Assembly (NCBI GenBank): GCA_007753675.1
Contig: CP036432.1
Coordinates: 8,868,233 to 8,932,232 of the forward strand
Reading direction: 5' to 3'
Source: Stieleria magnilauensis
Lineage (GTDB): Bacteria > Planctomycetota > Planctomycetia > Pirellulales > Pirellulaceae
Length of the DNA: 64,000 nt
A model generated the notes under the pieces. It ran no database searches and was not told the origin of the DNA. It saw only the letters and a program-made list of their open reading frames with translations. A program made the position numbers and the translations under genes. Of the stretch, positions 52,619 to 60,346 are shown one piece after another; position 1 is the first letter of the stretch, and the number at the start of each line of letters is the position of its first letter.

Positions 52619-53731
52619 ATGAATAAACGAATCCGACTCGGTTTAGCCTGTTCGCTACTCGGGCTGTTGATCCCGTTGGTCGGTTGCGGCAAATCGGCAC
52701 CGCAAGCTGGCACCGATACTGCGACGGAAAACGCGTCCGAACCTCTCGTTGCGTCGCATTCGACGACGGTCGACGAACCCGAAACTCAAGCCTCCGATCC
52801 GGCCGTCCCCCCGGTTGATCCGAAACCTGAAACGCCCAAGCCCTCTGACCTCGTCGCGACGCCTGACGAGAGGGAGTCCGGCTCAGGCCGGCCGCTGCCG
52901 TCACCGCCGGACATGTCCCCGGACCAGAACAACGCGAACGCCCAAACAACGACTGCCGACGCCGGCCCGGAACCTGCCGCTCCCGAGGATGACCTTCCCC
53001 AATGGGAACCCGAGGGGCCGACCGCCGAAGAAATCGCGCGGAAAGCCTTTCAGCCGCCGCCGGGTGCGAAACAGCTGAGCGCGACCGGTCGGCTGTGGAT
53101 TGATCCCAAACGTCAGCGTGTGATCATCGATGGCTACGTGGCGCTCAAACGCGGTGCACTGGAAATGTTTGCCTGCCCGGTCGGGACGAAAGAGCATGAG
53201 TCGATCGTTGCGGCGTTGGCGCGATCGCGTGAAGTGCATGCCGCCCTGCTGGCGGTCGACGCGACCCCGGGAACCCCGGTGCGATTTCGGCCAGAATTTG
53301 CCCCGCCGACCGGCCAGGTGATCCGGGTCTGGGTCTGCTGGTACGACGCCAACGATGAATTCCACGTCGTGGATGCCCGAGAGTGGGTTCAGGATTTACA
53401 GACGGAAAAGGCGATGACGGCCGAATGGGTGTTTGCCGGCAGCGGGTTCTGGCAGGACGAAGAAACCAAACAAGAACACTACATGGCCGACTCCGGCGAC
53501 ATGATCTGTGTCTCGAACTTTTCCAGCGCGATGCTGGATGTTGCGATCCCCAGCAGTGCCGACGCCGACTCGCTGAGATTTGTCCCGTTCGAAACTAAAA
53601 TCCCCGATCGCGACACCCCGGTGCGTCTGTTTTTGGTTCCGATGCCCAATCCGGCGGACGCGCCGTCACCATCAAATCCGGCCGATCAAGTCGAATTACC
53701 GTCCGCGAGGGATGTCCCGCGGGCCCAGTGA
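52619..53731 (+). CDS. YdjY-domain lipoprotein
   Basis: Lipoprotein of 370 residues. The lipobox LVGC gives lipidated Cys23. A long Pro/Glu/Thr/Asp-rich linker (about 30-140) extends from the membrane. The YdjY domain follows (about 155-310): RLWIDPKRQRVIIDGYVALK, FACPVGTKEHESIV and IRVWVCWYDANDEFHVVDAR. YdjY is found in planctomycetes and some others; its role is not established. ATG 52619 begins the signal; an upstream frame from 52286 overlaps the divergent unknown gene and is rejected. Confidence 0.82.
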   Translation: MNKRIRLGLACSLLGLLIPLVGCGKSAPQAGTDTATENASEPLVASHSTTVDEPETQASDPAVPPVDPKPETPKPSDLVATPDERESGSGRPLPSPPDMSPDQNNANAQTTTADAGPEPAAPEDDLPQWEPEGPTAEEIARKAFQPPPGAKQLSATGRLWIDPKRQRVIIDGYVALKRGALEMFACPVGTKEHESIVAALARSREVHAALLAVDATPGTPVRFRPEFAPPTGQVIRVWVCWYDANDEFHVVDAREWVQDLQTEKAMTAEWVFAGSGFWQDEETKQEHYMADSGDMICVSNFSSAMLDVAIPSSADADSLRFVPFETKIPDRDTPVRLFLVPMPNPADAPSPSNPADQVELPSARDVPRAQ

Positions 53732-53941
53732 TCGGATCGACGACATTTGACCGGAAAACAGGCCGCCAGCGGTAAAAATAGGCGGAAATGCACAACCGGC
53801 ATGGCCCCAATATCCATGGTGTCCGGGGGGGCTGATCCCAAGTCATCTGACGATTCCGGAGATGAGATGAAAAGTGCAACGTAGTGTTCGATGACGAAAA
53901 CCGCCCGGTCTGGGCGATTCCAACCGTCGGAGCACAACACC

Positions 53942-55108
53942 ATGCACGCGTTGAAACAGAAACTCTCTCGAACGTTCGGCCCGGACAGCCTGATTTTCGG
54001 ATCGGCGGTCCTTTTCCTCGTCTTCATGCACCAGATGGCGTTCGAGGATCGTTTCGTCCTGATTCTGTATTATCTGGCGGCCGTCGGATCCGCCTATGCG
54101 CTGGTCCGTCGTCGCGCCTTGGGTCTGGCCAGCGCGATTGTCGCCGTGGTCACCGCGACGATGTTCGCCCAGCTCTACTACGCGGCCGAACCGACGACCT
54201 GGAGTCCGATCTTTGACGCGGTCCGGGACATGGCCGCCCTGGGAGCGGTGCTGTTTCTCACCGTCCGCGTGTTGATGGCCAGCTATCGGCTGCAACGCGA
54301 AGAAAAACAGCGGGCGTTGGAAAACCAAATCCAGGAACAACTCGTCGCGATGCGTGCCCAGGCACTCCGACAAACCTCCCATGAAGTCCGCACGCCGCTG
54401 TCCACCATCACGGCCATCAGCGAAACCTTGCTCGACGGAAGCACCGGCGAGCTGAACGAATCGCAACGTGAGTTTGTGCAGGACATCGATGACTCCGCTC
54501 AGCATCTGCTGGCGTTGGTCAACGACATTTTGGATTACGCCAAAGCCGAAGCAGGCATGATCCGTTTGGCACCGCAACCGGTCGCGTTGGCCGAATTGGT
54601 GTCCCAGTGCGTGTCGATGGTCAGCGTACGGGCGAAAGACGAAGAGATTTCGATCACCGCTCAAGTCGACGTGGAGTTAAACGAAGTGATCGCTGACCCG
54701 TTGCGACTGCGACAAATCCTGTTGAACCTGCTCTCCAATGCGATCAAGTACAACTCCAGCGGCGGCAACGTGATCGTGCAGATCCGCCCCGACGAAAAGA
54801 ACATGTTCCGCATCAGCGTGCGAGACACCGGCCGCGGCATCGCTCCAGAACACATGGAGCATTTATTTGAGCCCTATTATCAAGCCGCCATCGCCGACCA
54901 AGGCATCGGCACCGGACTCGGTTTGGCGATCATCAAGCACCTGACCGAACTGCACGGCGGAACCATCGACGTCGAAAGCGTCGTCGACACCGGAACCATG
55001 TTCACGATCCGTTTGCCGCGTGAAGCAGAAATGTGCGACGAACCGGCCGGCGAACGAACGCTGCGTCCCGAAGACGCGGTGTTGAATCTTGATCTCGCCG
55101 GCGTCTAA
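53942..55108 (+). CDS. Membrane-bound sensor histidine kinase
   Basis: Histidine kinase of 388 residues, first of a four-gene signalling cassette. Three or four membrane helices at about 16-112 (LIFGSAVLFLVFMH; FVLILYYLAAVGSAYALV; ASAIVAVVTATMFAQLYY; MAALGAVLFLTVRVLM) form the input domain without a periplasmic sensor domain. A coiled stretch leads to the HisKA box QTSHEVRTPLS with phospho-acceptor His147. The ATPase domain has the N box LLSNAIKYNS, G1 DTGRGIAP and G2 GTGLGLAI. No receiver is fused. ATG 53942 (MHALKQ) is chosen; ATG 53891 would add 17 residues. The likely partners are the receivers just downstream. Confidence 0.9.
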   Translation: MHALKQKLSRTFGPDSLIFGSAVLFLVFMHQMAFEDRFVLILYYLAAVGSAYALVRRRALGLASAIVAVVTATMFAQLYYAAEPTTWSPIFDAVRDMAALGAVLFLTVRVLMASYRLQREEKQRALENQIQEQLVAMRAQALRQTSHEVRTPLSTITAISETLLDGSTGELNESQREFVQDIDDSAQHLLALVNDILDYAKAEAGMIRLAPQPVALAELVSQCVSMVSVRAKDEEISITAQVDVELNEVIADPLRLRQILLNLLSNAIKYNSSGGNVIVQIRPDEKNMFRISVRDTGRGIAPEHMEHLFEPYYQAAIADQGIGTGLGLAIIKHLTELHGGTIDVESVVDTGTMFTIRLPREAEMCDEPAGERTLRPEDAVLNLDLAGV

Positions 55109-55175
55109 GCCATTTCGCAATCACCACTTGCCGCGAATCACAACTTGAACCAGCACGGGAATAGATAGGTTGATC

Positions 55176-56276
55176 ATGATCGAACGCAACGAATTGAACA
55201 AAGGATTCGCTGAAGGGTTCGCGGAATCGTTTTCACAAGCGGCCGTCGATGCCCAAGGCAAAATGCGAATCCTGGTCGCCGACGGGAACGCCACGATTCG
55301 CAAGTTGTTGCGGATGGGGCTGGCCGGAGAATCCTACGAGATTATCGAAGCCACCAACGGGCCCGACGCTTACGCCTGCGCCACCGCCACACCGGAACCA
55401 CACGCGATCCTGCTGGACGCCGGCCTGGGCGGAGGAATGGACGGATTGAAGGTTTGTCGCGAATTAAAAAGCGACATGCAATACCGCACCATTCCGATCG
55501 TCATGTTGACGACCACCGGTTCGAACGAAGAAATCAACGAGGCGGTCGAGGCCGGCGCCGACGAGTTCCTGAGCAAACCCATCAACCGCGGCGAATTAAA
55601 AGTTCGCTTGCGATCGATCACGCGGCTTCACAAAGGCAATGCGGAATTGATCGGAGCCGAAAGCGTCGCCCTGTCACTGGCCCGTGCCGTCGCCAGCAAA
55701 GACGGATACAGCAGCGGCCATGTCGAGCAAGCGGCCAACTTCGCCGTCGCGTTCGGGAAAGCCATCGGCCTCGACGCAGCGGAATTGAAGATGCTTCGCT
55801 ACGGAGCCATCCTGCACAACGTCGGAAAGATCGCGATCCCCGATTCGATTTTGGAAAAGACGGGCCCGCTCACTCCGCGCGAGCGCGCCCTGTTCCACCA
55901 GCACCCGCGAGTGGGCTGTGACATCTGCGCGCCGCTGAAACCATTGGTCCCCGTGCTACCGATCATCCGACACCACAAAGAACACTTCGATGGCACGGGC
56001 TATCCGGACGGTTTACGCGGCAACGAGATTCCGCTCAAGGCTCAAATCGTCGGCATCGTCGATGTCTATAGCGCACTGACCAATGATCGCCCCTTTCGAC
56101 GCGCCAAGTCGCAAGCCGAAGCGGTCGAGATTCTGCAACATCGCGCCAAGCAAGGAATTCACGACCCCGAACTGGTCAACAAGTTTTGCGAAATGATTCA
56201 AGACGAAGCCCCCGAAGACGCCCCGGATGCTGTGACCGACTCCGCTCCCTCGCAACTCGCCACTCCCACCCTTTAA
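55176..56276 (+). CDS. Response regulator with HD-GYP-type output domain, HN in place of HD
   Basis: Protein of 366 residues. The receiver (about 31-150) has phospho-acceptor Asp81 in ILLDAGLGG and Lys134 in FLSKP; the usual leading acidic pair is reduced (ADGN). The HD-GYP domain (about 160-345) keeps HH266-267, GTGYPDGL (273-280) and GK217-218. Its metal-binding pair, however, is His214-Asn215 (ILHNVGKIAIP) instead of His-Asp. HD-GYP proteins hydrolyse c-di-GMP; loss of this Asp should impair metal binding. Start ATG 55176, 67 bp after the kinase; a TTG sits at 55170. Probably a binding or weakened form; activity untested. Confidence 0.87.
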   Translation: MIERNELNKGFAEGFAESFSQAAVDAQGKMRILVADGNATIRKLLRMGLAGESYEIIEATNGPDAYACATATPEPHAILLDAGLGGGMDGLKVCRELKSDMQYRTIPIVMLTTTGSNEEINEAVEAGADEFLSKPINRGELKVRLRSITRLHKGNAELIGAESVALSLARAVASKDGYSSGHVEQAANFAVAFGKAIGLDAAELKMLRYGAILHNVGKIAIPDSILEKTGPLTPRERALFHQHPRVGCDICAPLKPLVPVLPIIRHHKEHFDGTGYPDGLRGNEIPLKAQIVGIVDVYSALTNDRPFRRAKSQAEAVEILQHRAKQGIHDPELVNKFCEMIQDEAPEDAPDAVTDSAPSQLATPTL

Positions 56277-56297
56277 CTTCTGGCCTGCCGAACTGCC

Positions 56298-56762
56298 ATG
56301 CCCACCGAAAAACGAAAAGTGCTGATCGCCGAAGACAATCCCGGCTTGGCTCGCGTGTTGTCGTTCAAATTTAAATCCTGTGGATTCGAACCGATCACCT
56401 GCGGCAACGGCGGCGAGGCATGGAAATCATTCTGTGACAGCCAAGTCGCGGCGGTCGTCAGCGACCACGAAATGCCGATCATGTCGGGGATCGAATTGAT
56501 CGAACGCGTCCGAGAAATGGACGCGACGGTACCCTGCTTTTTGGTCACCGGACGTCAACTGGAATTGTCGCGCGACCCCCGCGTGGTCAAGCTGAAAATC
56601 GACACGGTGTTCGGCAAACCCTTCAGCCCCGGAACCGTCGTCTCGGCCGTCAATGACGCCATCAATCAACACGCCTCCAAAGCGGCCTGCCCACCCGCCC
56701 TCGCGGCATCCACGCCGAGCGGGGGAATGCCGTCGACCGGTCTACCAGGAGCAAGTGCATGA
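56298..56762 (+). CDS. Single-domain response regulator
   Basis: CheY-like receiver of 154 residues without an output domain. Asp12-Asp13-type acidic pair reads EDN (12-14), phospho-acceptor Asp56 is in VVSDHEMP, and Lys107 is in FGKPF. The C-terminal tail of about 35 residues (Ala/Pro/Ser/Gly-rich) is probably disordered. Its stop overlaps the start of the downstream HD-GYP gene (ATGA, 56759-56762), so translation is coupled. It likely relays phosphate from the kinase or feeds the HD-GYP protein. Confidence 0.9.
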   Translation: MPTEKRKVLIAEDNPGLARVLSFKFKSCGFEPITCGNGGEAWKSFCDSQVAAVVSDHEMPIMSGIELIERVREMDATVPCFLVTGRQLELSRDPRVVKLKIDTVFGKPFSPGTVVSAVNDAINQHASKAACPPALAASTPSGGMPSTGLPGASA

Positions 56763-58396
56763 ATCCAGCGGTTGCACAAAACGGTACGCTCCCAGGCAAT
56801 GCAGACGAGACAGCGTCTTCCGAGACAGCGTCTTCGATCGTCAAAGTCTGCACGTATGACCAAGGTGGGCTCGACGGATCACTCGCCCATATCTTGGCCG
56901 AGGGGATCGGTCTGTCGGTCACGGTGGTCGAAGCGCGTGACGGCGGACACCCCTTGGTCGTGCAAGCGACCTCCGACCCGCATCGTGTGCACACCGAACA
57001 AGCGTCTGGCGCCGCGACGGTTCGCCAGGCACTCGCGCTGCCTGCCGGAGGGATCGCCGTCTGGTCGGCGCCCGCAGACCATGCCGAACGAATCGGCCGC
57101 CACGCGATGACACTGCTCGAGCTTGAAATTTCACGCAACGAAACCAAACAGTTGCTGGCCGAAGTCGATTCGTTGACCAACCAGGTGATGCAGGACTTTG
57201 AAGAGCTGTCGCTGATCCGCGCGCTCGCCTCCAGCCTGGAACTGCCGCAAACCGAAGAGGACACCGACGGTTTCGTACTCGCCTCACTGATGCCCTTGGT
57301 CAGCGGCGTGGGTGCCGTCTCGATCGCAGCCATCCTGGTCGATGATTCCGGACGACAGCAACGTCGCCCCCTGTGGACCGGAACGCGACTGATCCAAGAC
57401 GAATCGGTGTTGGAACTGATCCAAAGCCATGCCGCGGAACTGAGTCAGCAACCGGTCGTCCGCAATCGCAACATCGGCGATCAACATTGCGGCGTTGCCG
57501 GGCTGGACGAATATGTCATTGTCGAGTGTTCCAGCGAAGGACGGCTGCACGGCTGGGTGATGGCCTGCAATCGGGTGAAAGATGATGTCGACGACGTGCC
57601 GTGGGCGCAGCTCGGATTCACGACCGTGCAAGCGTCGCTGATGGAAACGGCGACCAATCAGTTGGCCGCGCAGCTCAACAACATTCGCCTGCTTCGTCAA
57701 AAAGAAGAACTGTTCACCGACGTCATCCGCGCACTGGTCAATGCCGTTGAAGCCCGCGACCCCTACACCTGCGGGCACAGCGAACGCGTCGCCAGCTTCG
57801 CCCGCTGCCTGGCATCGAAGATCGGATTCACGTCCGTCGAATGCGAACGGATCTACCTGACCGGTCTGTTGCACGACGTCGGCAAAATCGCGATCCCCGA
57901 TGGCGTGCTCCAAAAACCCAATCGGCTCAACGACGAAGAACGCGCGATCATCGAAACGCACACCGACTCCGGCTGGCGAATCTTGCAAGAACTCGATGCC
58001 CTGCAAGACATCCTGCCCGGTGTGCTCTACCATCACGAACACTGGAACGGCGAAGGCTATCCCGATCAATTGGCCGGCGAAAACATCCCGATCGACGGTC
58101 GCATCCTGGCCGTCTGTGACGCCTTCGACGCGATGACCAGTGACCGCCCCTATCGCAAAGGCATGTCGATCGACCGCGCGGTTGCGATTCTCAACGACGG
58201 CGCAGGCACATTTTGGGATCCCAACCTGATCCAAGTCTTTCATCGGTACATCGACGAAATCAACGAGATCCGCATCAACCACCAGCCTCGTCAGCCCGCG
58301 ACCCGACCGGCCCCCGTCGATGGACGCCCCATCATCGGAACCCCGGGATTTACGGTCCCCGCTGAGACGCCCCAACCCTCCACGCGCGGCCAGTGA
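56759..58396 (+). CDS. HD-GYP-domain phosphodiesterase with N-terminal GAF-like region
   Basis: Protein of 545 residues. Residues about 160-310 form a GAF-like region (VSIAAILVDDSGRQ...RPLWTGTRLI), preceded by a poorly defined domain (30-125) and a coiled linker. The HD-GYP domain (about 318-510) is intact: HD372-373 in LLHDVGKIAIP, HH425-426, GEGYP 431-435 and DAFDAMTSDRPYRKG. It should hydrolyse c-di-GMP to GMP/pGpG. It ends the cassette, overlapping the receiver gene by 4 bp. The contrast with the HN form two genes upstream is notable. The C-terminal 40 residues are Pro-rich. Confidence 0.9.
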   Translation: MNPAVAQNGTLPGNADETASSETASSIVKVCTYDQGGLDGSLAHILAEGIGLSVTVVEARDGGHPLVVQATSDPHRVHTEQASGAATVRQALALPAGGIAVWSAPADHAERIGRHAMTLLELEISRNETKQLLAEVDSLTNQVMQDFEELSLIRALASSLELPQTEEDTDGFVLASLMPLVSGVGAVSIAAILVDDSGRQQRRPLWTGTRLIQDESVLELIQSHAAELSQQPVVRNRNIGDQHCGVAGLDEYVIVECSSEGRLHGWVMACNRVKDDVDDVPWAQLGFTTVQASLMETATNQLAAQLNNIRLLRQKEELFTDVIRALVNAVEARDPYTCGHSERVASFARCLASKIGFTSVECERIYLTGLLHDVGKIAIPDGVLQKPNRLNDEERAIIETHTDSGWRILQELDALQDILPGVLYHHEHWNGEGYPDQLAGENIPIDGRILAVCDAFDAMTSDRPYRKGMSIDRAVAILNDGAGTFWDPNLIQVFHRYIDEINEIRINHQPRQPATRPAPVDGRPIIGTPGFTVPAETPQPSTRGQ

Positions 58397-58431
58397 CTGG
58401 AACGTTGATGCATCGCCAGCACCACTGCGAT

Positions 58432-59202
58432 TCAAGCGGCGCGGCGCTGCCCGAATCCGGTCTCGCCGGCCGCCCGATCGATCAGCAATGAGAAATCACC
58501 CGGCTTGGCAATCACCAGGTCGACCCCGGCCTCCATCGCCGCGGACTTTGATTTCGGCGTGATGTTTCCGCTCACCCATACATGCTCGCGGGGCGGATCC
58601 ACCAAGCGGTCCATCAAGCGGTCCCAGGATTCACCTTCAGTCGCCGAATCATCCCACCAGATTTCGTCGAATCGATGCAGGGTCGCCAACTGGTCGGGCC
58701 GGCACCAGATCGCCGACGCAGGGCCGGAAGAGGCGATCGACAGCAGCGCTGACGCGTTGGCGTAGCTCGACGCAACGACCGCGATACTTTGCGGCGCGCC
58801 ACTGGGCGGGTTGGCCCATCCGCAGCGTCGTAGGTACCCCGGCAAAAAGGATTCCCACTGATGCCAATGAATCGTCGGCACGTCAAACAGATCCGCCGGC
58901 GATGGTCGCGCTCCGGCGCACAGCGGCCCCAACAGCAACACCGCTTTGGCATCCCCATGCAACCGACAGAGCGTTTGGAACAGCTCGATCGATTCGGCCG
59001 AATCATTGTCGCGGCAACACAAGATCGTCCGCACCGCCGACGCCGGACGCAACAGCGCGGATTTTAAATCGACGCGATAAGCCAGCTGCGAAACGTGCGA
59101 CTCGCAAAAGTCATAAGCATCGCAGTAAGCGTTTGAATCGCGATCGCCGATCCACAGCAACGTCCCGTGATCCGTCACACCGCCGTGATCGACCAAATGC
59201 AT
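58432..59202 (-). CDS. Protein of unknown function
   Basis: Protein of 256 residues, convergent with the HD-GYP gene. Alpha/beta order with TLLWIGDRDSNAYCDAYDF near the start and AVLLLGPLCAGARPS at about 87-101, then DFSLLIDRAAGETGFGQ at the end. The order could be a receiver-like or Rossmann-like fold, but no phospho-acceptor context is clear. The start is decided by GGGGAG at 59209-59214 (minus strand), six bases from ATG 59202 and too close to ATG 59208. Family not recognised; location suggests a link to the signalling cassette but this is only proximity. Confidence 0.6.
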   Translation of the reverse strand: MHLVDHGGVTDHGTLLWIGDRDSNAYCDAYDFCESHVSQLAYRVDLKSALLRPASAVRTILCCRDNDSAESIELFQTLCRLHGDAKAVLLLGPLCAGARPSPADLFDVPTIHWHQWESFLPGYLRRCGWANPPSGAPQSIAVVASSYANASALLSIASSGPASAIWCRPDQLATLHRFDEIWWDDSATEGESWDRLMDRLVDPPREHVWVSGNITPKSKSAAMEAGVDLVIAKPGDFSLLIDRAAGETGFGQRRAA

Positions 59203-59238
59203 CGACATCTCCCCACCCCGAAGTCCTGTTCGCTTCCA

Positions 59239-59940
59239 TTATGCCGACAACAAAACGTCTGCCTCTTGCAGGCAATGCCATGCTTCGCTCGGGTTTTCAC
59301 AAGCCCGCAACCGGTTCAGAAAGGATTCCATTGCGATCAGTCGGCTAATCTTGGCCAGGGTACGAAGGTGTGCCGAATCGTCGTAAGAGCAGATCAGAAA
59401 AAAGACATCGGTCATGTGACCGGTGTCGGAGAACGGGATCGGCGCTTGGCTGACGGCCAAACCGACGACGGTGTCGGCCAAAATCGAGGTCTGGGGGCGA
59501 CGGGGGTGTAACAGCGCCACGCCACAGTCCAACGCGGTGGGATGCATTTGTTCACGGCTCTTAACGGCCTCCGCCATCGCCGGCGCGTCCCACATCATTC
59601 CCGAAGCGGCGACCAGGTCACACATCGAGCGGATCACCGATCCACGCGTGCGAGCCCGCAACGGGATCTCGATGGTGTCGACGGTGCACAATTCATGCAA
59701 CTCTCGGTCCTGCGTCTCATCGGTCATGCGGTCCACAACGCGTTGGACACGTTCCAGTTCGACGCTGTCGTCGCTGGCACCGATCTGATCCTCCAGCCAA
59801 TGGTGGATCTCGGCCTCGTTGAATCGCCATTGCCCGCCCACCTTGCGCCCCGGCAGACGACCGCGGAGCACCATTTTCTCCACTTTGGCGGGCGTGATAT
59901 GTAGGTATTGCGCTAACTGGGCTAAATCAAATTCTTCCAT
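59239..59940 (-). CDS. Helix-turn-helix / PTS EIIA(Ntr)-like fusion protein
   Basis: Protein of 233 residues. Residues about 1-52 form an excisionase-type helix-turn-helix (EEFDLAQLAQYLHITPAKVE; LPGRKVGGQWRFNEAEIHHW). Residues about 85-230 resemble the EIIA type-2/PtsN domain, with the candidate phospho-His145 in VALLHPRRPQ where the family has IPH. The combination suggests a DNA-binding regulator whose state depends on phosphorylation by a PTS phosphocarrier, inferred. ATG 59940 (MEEFDL) is fixed by the helix-turn-helix. A 17-bp tandem array (59992-60058) lies just upstream. No PTS gene is in the window. Confidence 0.8.
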   Translation of the reverse strand: MEEFDLAQLAQYLHITPAKVEKMVLRGRLPGRKVGGQWRFNEAEIHHWLEDQIGASDDSVELERVQRVVDRMTDETQDRELHELCTVDTIEIPLRARTRGSVIRSMCDLVAASGMMWDAPAMAEAVKSREQMHPTALDCGVALLHPRRPQTSILADTVVGLAVSQAPIPFSDTGHMTDVFFLICSYDDSAHLRTLAKISRLIAMESFLNRLRACENPSEAWHCLQEADVLLSA

Positions 59941-60346
59941 TGTCGGCCTAATCAGTTTCTTGGTTGACGCACGTGTTGGCTGATTCCTTTGGTCGACACC
60001 GTTCGTCAGTCGACACCGTTCGTCAGTCGACACCGTTCGTCAGTCGACACCGTTCTGGCAAGGGGCCCAGAAAATCTTGTTGCGTGTTGTCCGTCCACAG
60101 ACGCGGAATTCGCACAACGCGTCTGATCTATTCGCACGCGTGTCGGTTTCGTTGCCGCGTATGGTGACTGACCGGCACGGGTTTAGGGAGGTCCAAAAAC
60201 CGCGGATTCTCCGTGAAATCTTTCCAGATTCACTCAAGTTTCATCGCTCCGAAGCCGGTCTCGGTCTTGACCGTGATCGCCGATGGAAGCTATTCCCGAG
60301 TTCAAGCATTCGATTTTGACAGCTCCCAACGCTTTGCGGCATTCGT
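59941..60346. other. Divergent intergenic region, 406 bp, with 17-bp iterons
   Basis: Between the fusion regulator gene (minus) and the outer-membrane gene (plus). Contains the 17-bp array at 59992-60058 and otherwise no recognised element. Both promoters should be here. Confidence 0.5.
59992..60058. repeat. 17-bp tandem repeat, four copies
   Basis: gtcgacaccgttcgtca repeats at 59992, 60009 and 60026 with perfect identity; the fourth copy at 60043 diverges after gtcgacaccgttc. Each unit contains the palindrome gtcgac. It lies 51-118 bp upstream of the start codon of the helix-turn-helix fusion gene, where operators for that gene would be expected. Confidence 0.88.

Noticed and set aside
57284-58435. 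Antisense open frame of about 380 codons opposite the HD-GYP gene
   Set aside because: Same codon-bias effect; no start context or domain.
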